DNA of 50,072 nt from Sphingomonadales bacterium (lineage in GTDB: Bacteria > Pseudomonadota > Alphaproteobacteria > Sphingomonadales > Sphingomonadaceae): positions 1 to 50,072 of the forward strand of contig JAIXZV010000074.1 in NCBI GenBank assembly GCA_027489365.1, given 5' to 3'. Under the pieces are notes generated by a model that searched no databases, was not told the origin of the DNA, and saw nothing but the letters and a program-made list of their open reading frames with translations. Below, one piece after another: positions 1 to 9,349 of the stretch. The translations under genes and the position numbers were made by a program. Numbering within the stretch: the stretch's first letter is position 1; each line of letters starts with the position of its first letter.

Positions 1-1485
1 CGCGGGTCGCGCACCGTCAACGCCTGCTTCACCTCGACCGCCGAGCTGAACGACTTACCGGTCACTCACCACGCAAATATCAGCGCGATCCCGGTGCCGT
101 TCCTGTTCGCGCCGGCCAATGGCTCGACCTTCGGCGCCTATTCGCCGACGACCTGCGACGGCACGCAATATCAGGTGCGCAATCAGGAGGATTTCAGCGG
201 CGAAATCCGGCTTGCATCAAAGGGTGACGGCCCGATTTCGTGGCAGTTCGGCGGTTACTATCTCCATATCGATCGCACCGTCGGGGTGAGCCTGGGCGGC
301 GACACCGGTAATGGCGTGATCAAGCAGCTCTACAATGCGCCGGATTCGCTCAATCCGACCTCGCAATTGTTCGCCGACCGTTTCCGCACCAACGTCTATG
401 CCGCCTTCGGGTCGACCGAGTTCAAGCCGACCGATTCGATCGATCTGAGTGTCGCCTTGCGCTATGACGTCGAGGAGCGCCGCGCGAACAGTCTGGTGCC
501 GACCGCGCTTGATCCGTTCACCGGCGGGCCGATCAACCCCGGCCAGGCGTTCGGGCCGCTGACCGACAAGAGTGCGACCTTCCGGCAGCTCCAGCCCAAG
601 CTCAGCGCGCATTGGGAGATTGCGCCGCGCACCAATGTGTTCGCCAATTGGGGCGTCGGGTTCAAATCGGGCGGGTTCAACAATCAGGGCTCGGCGGCGA
701 TCGTCAACGCCAATTTCAACAGCAACACGATCCCGGCGATCAACGCCAATGTCGCGATCAACGACCAATATCGCAAGGAGCGCTCAAGCGCCTACGAAGC
801 CGGGATCAAGGGGCGCGTCGGGCCGGTGTCGTACAGCCTGGCGGGCTATTACACGCAGGTCCGCGACATGCAGTTCTTCGAATTCTTCGTCGGCAGCTTC
901 GGCCTGTTGCGCGTCGTGTCGAACATCGACCGGGTCGATCTGAAGGGCATCGAGGCGAATGTCGATGCGCGGATCGTCAAGGGCTGGAACGTCTACGGCG
1001 CGTTCAACTACACCGATTCGGAGATCAAGAAGAACAGCTCGCGCCCCTACACGGTCGGCAACAAATCGCCTTACACGCCCGACTATACGATCAACCTCGG
1101 CAGCCAGATGCAGGCGCCGCTGTCGTCGCGCGTCAACCTGCTGTTCAAGGCGGATTATCGCGTTACGGGGCCGACCTGGTTCCACACCGTTCAGGACCAG
1201 ACGCGGCCGACCCTGTTCAGCGGGCTGATCCCGATCTCGGCGCTCAACACGCTGCCGGCCTCGTTCGGCGACGCCAATTACGTCAGGGCCAAGCGCCGGG
1301 CGTTCGGCGTGCTCGATCTGCGGCTCGGGCTGGAGGGCAAGGCATGGAAGGCGAGCATCTACGCCAACAACTTCCTCGATGAACGCTACCTCAACGAGGT
1401 TATTCCGGCGATCGAGTTTGGCGGTTCGTTTATTTCTCCGGGCGACCGGCGTGTCTATGGCCTTGAACTGGGGTATAAATTCTGA
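1..1485 (+). CDS. TonB-dependent receptor, C-terminal part (5' end outside window)
   Basis: The reading frame is open from the first base, so the gene begins upstream of the window and only the C-terminal part is visible (about 494 residues). It shows the long alternating beta-strand pattern of a TonB-dependent receptor barrel, with repeated aromatic strand ends such as YAAFGSTEFKP, RYDVEERRAN and NVFANWGVGFKSGGFNNQGS. The protein ends in GLELGYKF, the terminal aromatic expected of an outer-membrane barrel. This type imports siderophores, glycans or other bulky substrates across the outer membrane using TonB energy. The gene converges on the GH3 beta-glucosidase with 22 bp between stops. A glycan substrate is therefore plausible, but it is inferred from position only. 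The plug domain and TonB box are not visible. Confidence 0.9.
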   Translation, partial: RGSRTVNACFTSTAELNDLPVTHHANISAIPVPFLFAPANGSTFGAYSPTTCDGTQYQVRNQEDFSGEIRLASKGDGPISWQFGGYYLHIDRTVGVSLGGDTGNGVIKQLYNAPDSLNPTSQLFADRFRTNVYAAFGSTEFKPTDSIDLSVALRYDVEERRANSLVPTALDPFTGGPINPGQAFGPLTDKSATFRQLQPKLSAHWEIAPRTNVFANWGVGFKSGGFNNQGSAAIVNANFNSNTIPAINANVAINDQYRKERSSAYEAGIKGRVGPVSYSLAGYYTQVRDMQFFEFFVGSFGLLRVVSNIDRVDLKGIEANVDARIVKGWNVYGAFNYTDSEIKKNSSRPYTVGNKSPYTPDYTINLGSQMQAPLSSRVNLLFKADYRVTGPTWFHTVQDQTRPTLFSGLIPISALNTLPASFGDANYVRAKRRAFGVLDLRLGLEGKAWKASIYANNFLDERYLNEVIPAIEFGGSFISPGDRRVYGLELGYKF

Positions 1486-1507
1486 GGGGAGAAGGGTGTC
1501 TTCCGGC

Positions 1508-3793
1508 TCAGCGTAGCGTGAAGGATCCTGTCACACCGTCGGCTTCGGCCGATGGTGCGGCCCAGATTCGAAACAGACCGGGCTCGACCGTCGGCTTCAG
1601 ATTCGGGTCGAGCATGGTCAGATCGTCGGAGGCAAGCGAGAATTCGGCGGTCGCTTCTTCACCCGGCAGGAGGCGGATCCGCCTGAACGCCTTCAGCTCG
1701 CGGATCGGGCGGGTGACCGACGCAGCCACATCCTGGACGTAGAGCTGCACCACCTCCTCCGCCGCGATCGCGCCTCGGTTCGCGAGGCGCACCTTCACGC
1801 GCAGCGGGGTGGCGCGCGTCACGATGGCGTCGCCCAGATCGAGTGCCGCATAGTGCACGTCGCCATAGGTCAGGCCGTGGCCGAACGGAAACAATGCGGT
1901 GTCGGGAATGCCGCTGAAATGCGTCTTGTACGGTTCGAGCGGCCCGGGGCCATTGGGCCGCCCGGTGCGCTTGTGCGCGTAGTAATAAGGCTGCTGGCCG
2001 GAGCGGCGCGGGAAGGACACCGGCAGCCGCGCCGATGGTCCGTGCGCGCCGAACAGGATGTCGGCAATGGCGGGGCCGTCCTGCGATCCAAGGAACCAGG
2101 TGACGAGGATCGCGGCTGCATTCGCCACCGCCCCGTCGAGCGCGAGCGCGCGACCGGTGCGCAGCAGGACGACCACCGGCTTTCCGACTGCCGCGACCGC
2201 CTCGGCCAGTGCCATCTGCGCTGCTGGCACGACGATCTCGGTCCGCGATTGCGCCTCGCCCGACATGGTTTGCGCCTCGCCGATCGCGAGCACGACGATG
2301 TCGGCGGCGCGCGCGGCGGCGACTGCAGCCGCGATCCCGCCGGGGATCGGTGCCTCGATGCCTGCGCCCGGCGTCGCCGACACCAGCGCGGGGTCTGCGA
2401 CCGCCGCGCGAACGGCGGCCTCCAGCCCCACCGCGTCGGCATCGGTGCCATAGACGTTCCACGGGCCGATCAGGTCGTGCTTGCCGACGAACGGACCGAT
2501 CAGCGCGATCCGCTTGTCCGAACGCGGCAAGGGCAGCAGGCGCCCTTCGTTCTTGAGCAGCACGATCGAGCGACGTCCTGCCTCGCGCGCGAGATCGAGC
2601 GTTTCGCGGACCCGCACCACGCGCTTCTCGCGCGCCGGATCGATCCGCAAGAACGGGTCGTCGAACAGGCCGAGATCGGCTTTGAGCGTCAGGACGCGGC
2701 GAACTGCCTGATTGAGCCGATCGAGCGATATCTCGCCGTCTCTAGCCAATTGCGGGAGGTGTTTCAGGAACAGCCCGCTCTGCATCGAGATGTCGACGCC
2801 GGCGTTGAAGGCGATCTTCGTCGCTTCGCGCGCATCGGGGGCGATGCCGTGCGCGATCAATTCCTCATCGGCGGTATAGTCGGACACGACGACCCCGCCA
2901 AAGCCCCACTCCTTGCGCAACACGTCGGTCAGCAGCCAGCGGTTGGCGGTCGCGGGGATCCCCGAAAGCTCGTTGAACGACGGCATTACGGTGGCCACCC
3001 CGGCGTCGATCGCGGCCTGGAAGGGCGGGAAGTACACTTCGCGCAAGGTGCGTTCGGAAATGTCGACCGAGCGATAGTCGAGCCCGCTTTCGACCGCGCC
3101 ATAGGCCACAAGATGCTTGGCGCAGGCGGCGACGGCATCGCGGCTGGCGAGCCCATGCTCGCCCTGGAAGCCGCGCACCCGCGCCGCCGCCATCACGCGC
3201 CCAAGCAGCACATCCTCGCCGGCACCTTCGACCCCGCGGCCCCAGCGCTGGTCGCGCGCGATGTCGAGCATCGGGGCGAAGGTCCAGTCGATCCCGGCTG
3301 CGGCGGCTTCGGTTGCGGCGGCCCGCGCCGTCCGCTGCGCCAGCTCCGGGTCGAAGCTCGCCGCCTCGGCGAGCGGCACCGGAAATACGGTGCGAAACCC
3401 GTGCAGGATATCGGCGGCGAAGATCAGCGGGATCTGCAAGCGCGATTCCCCCACCGCAACACGCTGCATCTGCTGCGCCATCACCGAGCCGGCGCCGTTG
3501 AAGACGCCGGTCAGCCGACCGCCGCGCGCCTCGGCGAGTTGTGCGTCGAAGCTCGTCGTTGCGCCCGCCGGATTGAGCGTCACCGCCGCGCCGCCGGCCC
3601 AGGCCGCAGCCATCAGGGTCAGTTGCCCGGCCTTTTCCTCCAGCGTCATCCGACGCAGCAAATCCTCGATCCGCTGCGCCGCCTTGCCCGGCTTGGCCTG
3701 CAGCAGCAGCGCCCGCGCCGGATCGACCGTCCACGCCGTGACCATAGCGGCACTCAGGATCATGGCGCGACGGGTGGGCTTGATCGCTGTCAT
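1508..3793 (-). CDS. bglX: Glycoside hydrolase family 3 beta-glucosidase (BglX-like)
   Basis: This is a 761-residue GH3 enzyme that should release glucose from the non-reducing end of beta-gluco-oligosaccharides. The N-terminal barrel holds the family features: KHLVAYGAVESGLDYRSVDI and the nucleophile motif VVVSDYT with Asp at about residue 305. After it come the alpha/beta sandwich (IVLLKNEGRLLPL, IALIGPFVG) and a C-terminal fibronectin-III-like domain ending near VTGSFTLR. I chose the ATG at 3793 because GAGGGC precedes it at 8 nt and it gives a signal-like N-terminus (MTAIKPTRRAMILSAAM). An in-frame start at 3862 would run through the operator and adds unlikely sequence. The gene is divergent from the GH144-like glucanase across a shared LacI-type operator. 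Pairing with an endo-glucanase suggests it finishes sophoro-oligosaccharides; that substrate is inferred. Confidence 0.92.
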   Translation of the reverse strand: MTAIKPTRRAMILSAAMVTAWTVDPARALLLQAKPGKAAQRIEDLLRRMTLEEKAGQLTLMAAAWAGGAAVTLNPAGATTSFDAQLAEARGGRLTGVFNGAGSVMAQQMQRVAVGESRLQIPLIFAADILHGFRTVFPVPLAEAASFDPELAQRTARAAATEAAAAGIDWTFAPMLDIARDQRWGRGVEGAGEDVLLGRVMAAARVRGFQGEHGLASRDAVAACAKHLVAYGAVESGLDYRSVDISERTLREVYFPPFQAAIDAGVATVMPSFNELSGIPATANRWLLTDVLRKEWGFGGVVVSDYTADEELIAHGIAPDAREATKIAFNAGVDISMQSGLFLKHLPQLARDGEISLDRLNQAVRRVLTLKADLGLFDDPFLRIDPAREKRVVRVRETLDLAREAGRRSIVLLKNEGRLLPLPRSDKRIALIGPFVGKHDLIGPWNVYGTDADAVGLEAAVRAAVADPALVSATPGAGIEAPIPGGIAAAVAAARAADIVVLAIGEAQTMSGEAQSRTEIVVPAAQMALAEAVAAVGKPVVVLLRTGRALALDGAVANAAAILVTWFLGSQDGPAIADILFGAHGPSARLPVSFPRRSGQQPYYYAHKRTGRPNGPGPLEPYKTHFSGIPDTALFPFGHGLTYGDVHYAALDLGDAIVTRATPLRVKVRLANRGAIAAEEVVQLYVQDVAASVTRPIRELKAFRRIRLLPGEEATAEFSLASDDLTMLDPNLKPTVEPGLFRIWAAPSAEADGVTGSFTLR

Positions 3794-3843
3794 TAGATAT
3801 GCCCTCGAACAGGGGGATAGTGATTGCGCCCCGGCAATGGCCA

Positions 3844-3859
3844 ATGTAACCGGTTTCAT
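3844..3859. promoter_or_regulatory. LacI-type operator (imperfect copy) between GH3 and GH144-like genes
   Basis: ATGTAACCGGTTTCAT differs by one base from the perfect palindrome ATGTAACCGGTTACAT found at 12511-12526. It lies 50 bp upstream of the GH3 start and 65 bp upstream of the GH144-like start, so one site could control both directions. The central CG and 16-bp symmetry fit LacI/GalR-family operators. The likely binder is the LacI-family protein encoded at 5340-6347. Binding is inferred. Confidence 0.7.
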
Positions 3860-3924
3860 CAACCCAAAATTCGCCTGTGCGCGCCCAAAAGCGTGTGCGA
3901 CGATCGCGAGCGAGGCAAGGTACA

Positions 3925-5337
3925 GTGAATCGGCGGCACTTCATCCTGGCAAGCGGGGCTTCGGCGGTCAGCACCGCGCTTCCGGCGGCGCGCTCGATCG
4001 TCCGCACGCCTGCATTCCTGCGCGATCTGCAGCAGCGCACCTTCCGCTTCTTCTGGGACACGACCGATCCCGAGACTGGTCTGGCGGTGGATCGCTGGCG
4101 CGCCGGGAAGGCCGCCGCGATCGCGTCGATCGCGTCGATCGGCTTTGCGCTCACCGCCTATCCGGTCGGCGTGGCGAACGGCTGGATCACGCGGGCGATG
4201 GCGGCGAAACGCACGCTCGCGACGTTGCGGTTTCTCTCCAGCGCGCCGCAAGGTGCGGGCGCGACGGGTGTCACCGGCTATCGCGGTTTCTTCTATCATT
4301 TCCTCGGGATGCAGACGGGGACGCGTTTCCGCACGTCCGAGCTTTCGACGATCGACACCGCGCTGCTGCTGGCCGGCGTCCTGTTCGCGCAAAGCTGGTA
4401 CGATGACCGCGACGATGCGGGCGAGCGCGAGATCCGGGCGCTGGCGGAGGACCTTTATCGCAAGGTAGAGTGGTCGTGGCTTGCGCCCAATGACCCCTTC
4501 ATTGCGATGGGGTGGCACCCCGAGAGCGGACCGATTCCGCACCAATGGAATGGCTTCAACGAAAGCCTGATCCTCTATCTGCTCGCTTTAGGCTCGCCGA
4601 CGCATCCCATCGCCGCCGATCGATGGGACAGGTGGACCGCCGCGTTCGACCGATCGTGGGTCGCCGACGGCGCGCTGTCGCACACCGCTTTCGGCCCGCT
4701 CTTTGGCCATCAATATAGCCAGACCTGGGTCGATTTCCGCGGGATGCGCGATGCCTATTCGCGCAAGCGTGGCCTCGATTATTTCGAGAACAGTCGACGC
4801 GCCACCTATGCGCAGCGGCGCTATGCGATCGACAATCCCGCCGGATTTACCGGCTACGGCAAAGACATATGGGGCCTCACCGCGTGCGACGGGCCGGGCG
4901 ATTTCACGATCGAGATCGGCGGCCGCAAGCGCAGCTTCCAATCCTATTCGGCGCGCGGCGCACCCGACCCTGACGACGGCACGATCGCCCCGACCGCCGC
5001 CTTGGGGTCGATCGCCTTCGCGCCGGAGATCGTCGTGCCCGCCGCCCTTGCGCTGAATGCGCGCTATGGCCGGGCGATCTACCGCGGCTATGGCTTCGTC
5101 GATTCGTTCAACCCCACGCTGACCGCGCCCGACGCGCCGATCCGGACCGGGCACATCGTCCCCGGAATCGGCTGGGTCGATTCCGACCATCTCGGGATCG
5201 ATCAGGGGCCGATCCTCTGCATGATCGAAAACTGGCGGAGCGGGATGATCTGGCGCACCATGTCCCGCAATCCGCACATCCGCCGCGGCCTGTCACGCGC
5301 CGGTTTTGCCGGGGGATGGATGAACGGCGGGGCCTGA
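3925..5337 (+). CDS. Glycoamylase-fold hydrolase, GH144-like endo-beta-1,2-glucanase candidate
   Basis: This 470-aa protein begins at a GTG preceded by AAGG and opens with a twin-arginine type leader (NRRHFILASGAS), so it is probably exported to the periplasm. The mature start FLRDLQQRTFRFFWDTTDPE and the block YGKDIWGLTACDGPGDF are typical of the glycoamylase domain (PF10091). That domain includes the GH144 endo-beta-1,2-glucanases. The C-terminal part has YGFVDSFNP and GIGWVDSDHLGIDQGPIL, also family features. It is divergent from the GH3 beta-glucosidase across a shared operator, and ends 2 bp from the convergent LacI-family gene. Many homologues are annotated only as glucoamylase family protein; the beta-1,2-glucan substrate is an inference from family and neighbour. 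Confidence 0.85.
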   Translation: MNRRHFILASGASAVSTALPAARSIVRTPAFLRDLQQRTFRFFWDTTDPETGLAVDRWRAGKAAAIASIASIGFALTAYPVGVANGWITRAMAAKRTLATLRFLSSAPQGAGATGVTGYRGFFYHFLGMQTGTRFRTSELSTIDTALLLAGVLFAQSWYDDRDDAGEREIRALAEDLYRKVEWSWLAPNDPFIAMGWHPESGPIPHQWNGFNESLILYLLALGSPTHPIAADRWDRWTAAFDRSWVADGALSHTAFGPLFGHQYSQTWVDFRGMRDAYSRKRGLDYFENSRRATYAQRRYAIDNPAGFTGYGKDIWGLTACDGPGDFTIEIGGRKRSFQSYSARGAPDPDDGTIAPTAALGSIAFAPEIVVPAALALNARYGRAIYRGYGFVDSFNPTLTAPDAPIRTGHIVPGIGWVDSDHLGIDQGPILCMIENWRSGMIWRTMSRNPHIRRGLSRAGFAGGWMNGGA

Positions 5338-5339
5338 CG

Positions 5340-6347
5340 CTAGCTCCGACCGCTTCCGGCGTGATCGGTCGAACTGCGCACGATCATGACCGGTTCGATC
5401 ACTGTGGTCCCAATCGCCGGATGGCCGGCAATGCCGTCGCACAGCTGCTCGATCGCCAGACGTCCCATCGCCCGGACATCCAGCCCCGCCGTGGTCAGGC
5501 CAGGGGTGATGAACCGCGCCCAGGGCGCATCGTCGAACCCGGCAATCGCGATCCGGTCGGGAACGCCGATGCCGGCGTCGATCAACGTCCGCATCGCACC
5601 GAACGCCATCAGGTCGTTGGCCGCGAACAATGCGTCGATCGCGCAGCCCTCGGCGAGGATCGCCTGCGCGGCGGCAGCGCCAGCCTCTTCGAAGAACGTG
5701 CCTTCGTATACGATCTCGGCATAGCCGTGGGCGCGCAGGACATCGCCATAGGCGCGGCGGCGCTCGCTCGCGTCGGCGTTGCGCAGCGGGCCAGCGATAT
5801 GGGCGATGCGCGTCCGCCCCGATTGCACGAGATGCTCGACGATCTCCCGCGCGACGGCATAGTTGTTGATGCGGACGCTGGGGAACTCGCTCTCCTCCCA
5901 GGCGGGTGATATGAACAGGGTCGGCTGATCCCCCACCAAGGCGCGGATCGCGTCGCTGTCGCCGATTTCGGTCGGCATGATGACCAGCCCGTCGACCCGC
6001 CCGCGAAAGGATTTGATCGCCTCGATCGCGCGGTCCCGATCCGAGCCGATACTGGTGATCATCAGGCCAACGCGGCGCATCCGCGCAGCCTCGTCCATGC
6101 CGCGCAGCAGGTTCGAGAAGAACTCGCCGTGGAAATCGGGCAGCAGGATGCCGATCGTGTCGGACTTGGCCCGGCTCAACATCCGTGCGGAGGCGTTCGG
6201 AACGTAGCGCAGCTTGGCCGCCGCGGCCTCGACCTTCTCGCGGGTCGAGTCGGACACGTTCGACATGGCGTTGAAGACACGCGAGACGGTCGCAACGGAA
6301 ACGCCCGCTTCCTCGGCGACATCACGGATCGTAGATTGCACGGACAT
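5340..6347 (-). CDS. LacI-family transcriptional regulator
   Basis: This 335-aa repressor has the N-terminal LacI helix-turn-helix (TIRDVAEEAGVSVATVSRVF, then the hinge region SARMLSRAKSDTIGILLPD). A periplasmic-binding-protein-like sugar-sensing domain follows (FHGEFFSNLLRGMDEAA, FAANDLMAFGAMRTL, IAIAGFDDAPWARFITPGLTT). I chose the ATG at 6347 because it places MSVQSTIRDV directly at the domain start; the frame is open further upstream but that stretch looks non-coding. It lies 53 bp downstream of the symporter gene in the same direction, so it is probably the last gene of the receptor-phoD-symporter transcript. The two 16-bp palindromes at 3844 and 12511 are its likely operators, with a glucan breakdown product as probable inducer. 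Confidence 0.93.
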   Translation of the reverse strand: MSVQSTIRDVAEEAGVSVATVSRVFNAMSNVSDSTREKVEAAAAKLRYVPNASARMLSRAKSDTIGILLPDFHGEFFSNLLRGMDEAARMRRVGLMITSIGSDRDRAIEAIKSFRGRVDGLVIMPTEIGDSDAIRALVGDQPTLFISPAWEESEFPSVRINNYAVAREIVEHLVQSGRTRIAHIAGPLRNADASERRRAYGDVLRAHGYAEIVYEGTFFEEAGAAAAQAILAEGCAIDALFAANDLMAFGAMRTLIDAGIGVPDRIAIAGFDDAPWARFITPGLTTAGLDVRAMGRLAIEQLCDGIAGHPAIGTTVIEPVMIVRSSTDHAGSGRS

Positions 6348-6400
6348 TCCTCGTGAGCAGATTTGGGCGTTGCGGAAACAAGACGCTCGGAAAGCGGGTA

Positions 6401-7657
6401 CTATCGACGTGTAGCGCGCGAATATAACGCGAGCGCGGCAAGCGTCACGACCATTCCGACCATCGCCGGATAAAGAAACCCGGCGGATAGTATGGCAGCC
6501 TTGCCGCCGCTTTGCCCGATGCCGCCGGACGCGCCGAGCAGCAGCGTCCCGATCGCCACCGCCATCTTCTGGCAAAAGGCGGTCGCGCCGCAGATCGCCG
6601 AAAGCGGCTGACGCGTGGCGCGGTGCACCTGATCGGCGAGGTCGGGCAGCAACGCCCACAGGCTGACGTTCGCGCCCGACGCTGCGATCTGCAGCAGCGC
6701 GAAAGCGCCAATCGCGACGGTGGCGGGGAGGGGGGCGGCGATACTGAAGGCTGCGGCGACGACCAGCCCGAGCGCGGCGGCCGCGCTCCAGATCGAGAGC
6801 CGCCCGGTGCGGATGCCGAGCGCCGCCCAGCCTAGCACAGAAGCCACGCCCGCCGCGGTCATGATCGCGAGCGCGCTGCCGATCCCCGCGTCGCCGAGCG
6901 CGGCGGTGAAATAGGATGGTGCCGACCGCGCGATGCTGGTCCCGAAGATGCCGATTCCGACCCCGGCCAGGTTGAACAGCAGAAACGCGCGGCTGCCGAA
7001 GATCTCACCCAGGCTGGAAGAAGCGAAGGACTGCGCGGAGACGGCGTGCGCGGGGCGATCGCCGGTACCCCGCACCGACCCGAGCAGCACCGCGCACGCC
7101 ACCGCGGCGAACAGCGCGCTGGCCAGGGTGTAGCTGCTCGCGCCGCCCCCGGACGTCATCGCCGAGACGACCGGCATCGCCCAGGCGACGAGCAACGCCG
7201 CGACGCCGCCGAGCAGCATCCGGGCGGCGGAAACGATCGTGCGGTCCTCGGAGGCGACGACGTTTTCGGTCAACCATGAAACATAGCTGATGCTGGCGAG
7301 CGCATAGCATATGAAGAAGACGATCTGCGCCACGAAGAAGGCGACGCCCGACCCGGCCTGTCCCACCGGGAAGGGTGCGAAATTCGCGATGAAGCTGAGC
7401 CCGAGCGGGAGCGCCGACCAGCGGATCAGGCGCGCATAGCCATGCCCCGATCGCGGCACGAGCGCCCCGACCGCGACATCGGAAACCGCGCTGACCGCTA
7501 CGCCGATCGTGACGATCACGCTGGCCGTCGGCAGCGAATATCCGACCTTTTCGGTCAGGAAGAACAGATTGTAGAAGAAAATGCCCTGCCAGAAGATATT
7601 GAGCGCGAAGTCCGGCACGGCGAACCGCGACAGCGACCAGAGCCGTCGCAACGTCAT
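6401..7657 (-). CDS. GPH/MelB-type sugar:cation symporter (MFS superfamily)
   Basis: This 418-aa membrane protein has about 12 hydrophobic segments. Its N-terminal pattern is that of the glycoside-pentoside-hexuronide symporters (FAVPDFALNIFWQGIFFYNL, VTIGVAVSAVSDVAVGALVPRS). It should carry a glycoside across the inner membrane with a cation. The ATG at 7657 is preferred because CAGGG lies 11 nt upstream; a GTG at 7666 would place the same CAGGG only 2 nt away. It lies 19 bp after the PhoD-like gene and before the LacI-family gene, fitting a glucan uptake transcript. The precise substrate cannot be read from sequence. Confidence 0.88.
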   Translation of the reverse strand: MTLRRLWSLSRFAVPDFALNIFWQGIFFYNLFFLTEKVGYSLPTASVIVTIGVAVSAVSDVAVGALVPRSGHGYARLIRWSALPLGLSFIANFAPFPVGQAGSGVAFFVAQIVFFICYALASISYVSWLTENVVASEDRTIVSAARMLLGGVAALLVAWAMPVVSAMTSGGGASSYTLASALFAAVACAVLLGSVRGTGDRPAHAVSAQSFASSSLGEIFGSRAFLLFNLAGVGIGIFGTSIARSAPSYFTAALGDAGIGSALAIMTAAGVASVLGWAALGIRTGRLSIWSAAAALGLVVAAAFSIAAPLPATVAIGAFALLQIAASGANVSLWALLPDLADQVHRATRQPLSAICGATAFCQKMAVAIGTLLLGASGGIGQSGGKAAILSAGFLYPAMVGMVVTLAALALYSRATRR

Positions 7658-7676
7658 GTGCCGCACGGCCCTGGCA

Positions 7677-9308
7677 TCACGCTACGATCCGATTGGTTTT
7701 CCGCTTCACGGTGACGCGCTTGACGTCGCGGGTGACGGCGGTTCGGCGGTTGATCGGCAGAAAACGGAAGTCATTGTGCGCCGCATCGCGCGTCAGGCCG
7801 AGCACCATGTAACCGCGCTGGCCCATGTCGCACCAGCGCAAGCTCGCATTGTCCTCGATCATCGAACGGGCGATCGCCTTGGGGTCGCAGGAAAACGCCT
7901 TTTCGATCCCGGTCGAGGTTACGCTCGTCACGCCGAACTCGACCGCGACCGGTCGCCGCGCGTGCAGATGGTCGAACGCCCAGCTATTGTGGCTGTCGCC
8001 GCTCAGCACGATCGTGCTGGTTTCGAGCGTCGCACACGCCGCGAGGAAGCGATCGCGTGCCGCCGGATAGCCACCCCAATTGTCATAGTTGAACGGCAAG
8101 CCCAGCCCGGCGGCGAGGATGCCGTTGCGGACATAGCCGTTGGCGCGATCGTGCGGACCTTTAAGCCAGCCGACCGCGGAGCGCGGCATGTTCACTTGCG
8201 CCATCACCGCCCCGAACCCGACCAATTGCCACAAGGTGCCGTGGGCGGTGGAGGTCTTCATCGCCTCGGCCAGCCATTGCTCCTGCTCGCTGCCCATCAT
8301 CGATCCGGCGGGGTCGCGCCACACTGTATCGCGAAATTTCACGAGCGCCGCGCGCGGGTCGGGACCGCCGAGCTGCGCGACGAAATCGGGCTGGCGGGTG
8401 CGCCCGATCACGCGCGTCTCGGTCCGGTAGAGCGTCGCCAGATCGCCGATCTGGTAGCTGCTCCACGGTTCCTCCGACACCGGCATCCATTCGCGATACG
8501 CCTGCATCGCGGCGTTCTTGCGCGTATCCCAGGCGCCTTCGGTCGCGGGCGTGTGGTTCTGCGCGCCGCCCTCCCAGGCGTCGTTGCTGATCTCATGATC
8601 GTCCCAGCAGGCGATCATCGGCATCCGCAGATGCAGCGCCTGCAGATCGGGATCGCAGCGATAGCTCGCATAGCGCAGGCGATAATCGGCGAGCGCGATC
8701 AGTTCGTGATCGGGCAATTGGAACGGCAGGCGCGGCCCGTCCGCCATCATCGCGGGCGCTTCGCCATATTCGTAGATATAGTCGCCGAGATGCAGCGCGA
8801 GGTCGATCGACGGATCGTTCGCTGTGTCGCGATAGGCGGTGAAATAGCCGTCCTTCATTTGCGCGCAGCTCAGCACCGCGATCGTGAAGCGATCGGTCCG
8901 CCCCGCCGGCAAGGTGCGGGTCCGCCCGGTCACCGAGATGTCGCCATTGGGCGCGACAAAGCGGTAGAAATACCAGCGCCCCGGATCGAGCCCGCCGATC
9001 ACCGGCTTTGCGGTAAAGTCGCGCCAGATGCCCGTCTCGACCGCGCTTCGTCCGCGAATGCGCGTGAAGTCGGACGTCTCCGAAATTTCTGCCGTCAGCG
9101 TCACGGTGTCGCCGCGCGGCGGCACGTAACGGGTCCAGAGCAGGACGGAATGCTGGCTGGGTTCGCCGCTGGCGACCGCGTGCGTAAAGCCGGTCGCGGG
9201 GGCTGCGGCGTGGACGGAGGCTGGCAGCAGCAGCGTGCCATATCCCGCGACGCCAAGCGCCAATACGTCACGTCGCCGGAGAAATCTGTTCAAAGGCCCA
9301 TCCACCAA
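7677..9308 (-). CDS. phoD: PhoD-like alkaline phosphatase/phosphodiesterase
   Basis: This 543-aa protein carries a Tat-type leader (NRFLRRRDVLALGVAG) and the PhoD family layout. The N-terminal immunoglobulin-like domain has FTHAVASGEPSQHSVLLWTR. The metallophosphatase domain has CAQMKDGYFTAYRD, LHLGDYIYEYGE, MIACWDDHEISND and LSGDSHNSWAF. PhoD enzymes are Ca/Fe-dependent phosphodiesterases that can act on glycerol-phosphate polymers. The start is uncertain. TTG at 9308 has GGGGGC just upstream; a second TTG at 9293 would start MNRFLRRRD. Placement in a glucan locus suggests removal of phosphate-ester decorations such as phosphoglycerol, which is inference. A stable hairpin overlaps the presumed ribosome binding site. 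Confidence 0.87.
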   Translation of the reverse strand: MVDGPLNRFLRRRDVLALGVAGYGTLLLPASVHAAAPATGFTHAVASGEPSQHSVLLWTRYVPPRGDTVTLTAEISETSDFTRIRGRSAVETGIWRDFTAKPVIGGLDPGRWYFYRFVAPNGDISVTGRTRTLPAGRTDRFTIAVLSCAQMKDGYFTAYRDTANDPSIDLALHLGDYIYEYGEAPAMMADGPRLPFQLPDHELIALADYRLRYASYRCDPDLQALHLRMPMIACWDDHEISNDAWEGGAQNHTPATEGAWDTRKNAAMQAYREWMPVSEEPWSSYQIGDLATLYRTETRVIGRTRQPDFVAQLGGPDPRAALVKFRDTVWRDPAGSMMGSEQEQWLAEAMKTSTAHGTLWQLVGFGAVMAQVNMPRSAVGWLKGPHDRANGYVRNGILAAGLGLPFNYDNWGGYPAARDRFLAACATLETSTIVLSGDSHNSWAFDHLHARRPVAVEFGVTSVTSTGIEKAFSCDPKAIARSMIEDNASLRWCDMGQRGYMVLGLTRDAAHNDFRFLPINRRTAVTRDVKRVTVKRKTNRIVA

Positions 9309-9311
9309 AAT

Positions 9312-9342
9312 GCCCCCGCGACGCCACCGGCGCCGCGGGGGC
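9312..9342 (-). terminator. Strong GC hairpin between receptor and phoD, terminator/attenuator-like
   Basis: Arms GCCCCCGCG (9312-9320) and CGCGGGGGC (9334-9342) are perfectly complementary with a 13-nt loop. Read on the minus strand the hairpin begins 8 nt after the receptor stop and is followed by ATTTTGG, a short U-tract. It also contains the GGGGGC that would be the ribosome binding site for phoD. It may cut read-through, stabilise the receptor mRNA 3' end, or restrain phoD translation. Confidence 0.55.
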
Positions 9343-9349
9343 GGATCTA

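Noticed and set aside
1853..3796. 647-codon open frame on the plus strand opposite the GH3 gene
   Set aside because: It is antisense to a clear GH3 enzyme, has Arg/Gln/His-rich low-complexity composition and no domain; high GC produces such frames.
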